From assembly GCA_944371685.1 (NCBI GenBank), contig CALVXV010000084.1, positions 1-5,174 of the forward strand: a stretch of 5,174 nt of DNA, read 5' to 3'. Positions 5,170 through 5,174 of the stretch are shown one piece after another. The DNA is from an uncultured Bacilli bacterium (GTDB lineage: Bacteria; Bacillota_I; Bacilli_A; RF39; UBA660). Within the stretch, counting starts at the first letter, position 1. Every line of letters begins with the position of its first letter. The position numbers were made by a program, and so were the translations under genes. The notes beneath the pieces are model-generated. The model was given only the letters and a program-made list of their open reading frames with translations, was not told the DNA's origin and made no database searches.

Positions 5170-5174
5170 GAAGG
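5170..5174 (+). promoter_or_regulatory. Ribosome binding site of a gene starting beyond the window
   Basis: GAAGG ends the window about 10-14 nt after the expected transcription start of the preceding promoter. A start codon would be expected about 5-9 nt past the edge. The product is unknown: the T-box suggests proline metabolism or ProS, and the operator suggests a DNA-damage gene. Confidence 0.45.

Overview
The window is very AT-rich, low-GC Gram-positive DNA. Shine-Dalgarno sites are strong, promoters are of the sigma-A type with TGn-extended -10 elements, and a T-box leader is present. The rel gene ends at a TGA that sits in an ATGA overlap with the next gene, and tryptophan is TGG, so the standard code is used rather than the Mycoplasma code. 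Together with the comN-like/rel/dtd gene set, this points to Bacillota, either a Bacilli/Erysipelotrichia-type lineage or an uncultured relative. I cannot name a species.

Layout. Positions 1-188 hold the 5' end of an unrecognised gene on the minus strand. Positions 189-398 are a divergent intergenic region with one promoter for each direction and two tandem direct repeats beside or inside the rightward promoter. Positions 399-4355 form a compact plus-strand operon. It encodes a ComN-like small post-transcriptional regulator, a bifunctional (p)ppGpp synthetase/hydrolase Rel, the D-aminoacyl-tRNA deacylase Dtd, and an AI-2E-family membrane protein. Gaps are 12 nt, then overlaps of 4 and 8 nt. 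The operon ends at a clear intrinsic terminator at 4354-4384.

Positions 4385-4860 contain no intact gene of ordinary length. They carry what looks like the remnant of a small mobile element read on the minus strand. It has a perfect Shine-Dalgarno followed by a 30-codon reading frame that stops early, a further protein-like fragment, inverted repeats, and a hairpin that would hide the ribosome binding site only in transcripts entering from outside. A second intrinsic terminator lies at 4753-4786.

Positions 4863-5093 hold a promoter and a complete T-box leader. I read its specifier as CCU (proline), and the UGGU of the bulge predicts a tRNA with discriminator base A, which fits tRNA-Pro and argues against His and Ser. 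Only about 30 nt past its terminator is a second strong promoter (TTTACA, 17 bp, TATACT) whose spacer contains a LexA/SOS-box-like palindrome, with a ribosome binding site at the very end of the window. The gene controlled by this region lies just outside.

Functionally the operon joins the stringent response (Rel) with translation quality control (Dtd). The downstream T-box also senses amino-acid starvation through uncharged tRNA. The most unusual feature is the stacking of a proline T-box attenuator on an apparent SOS-type promoter.
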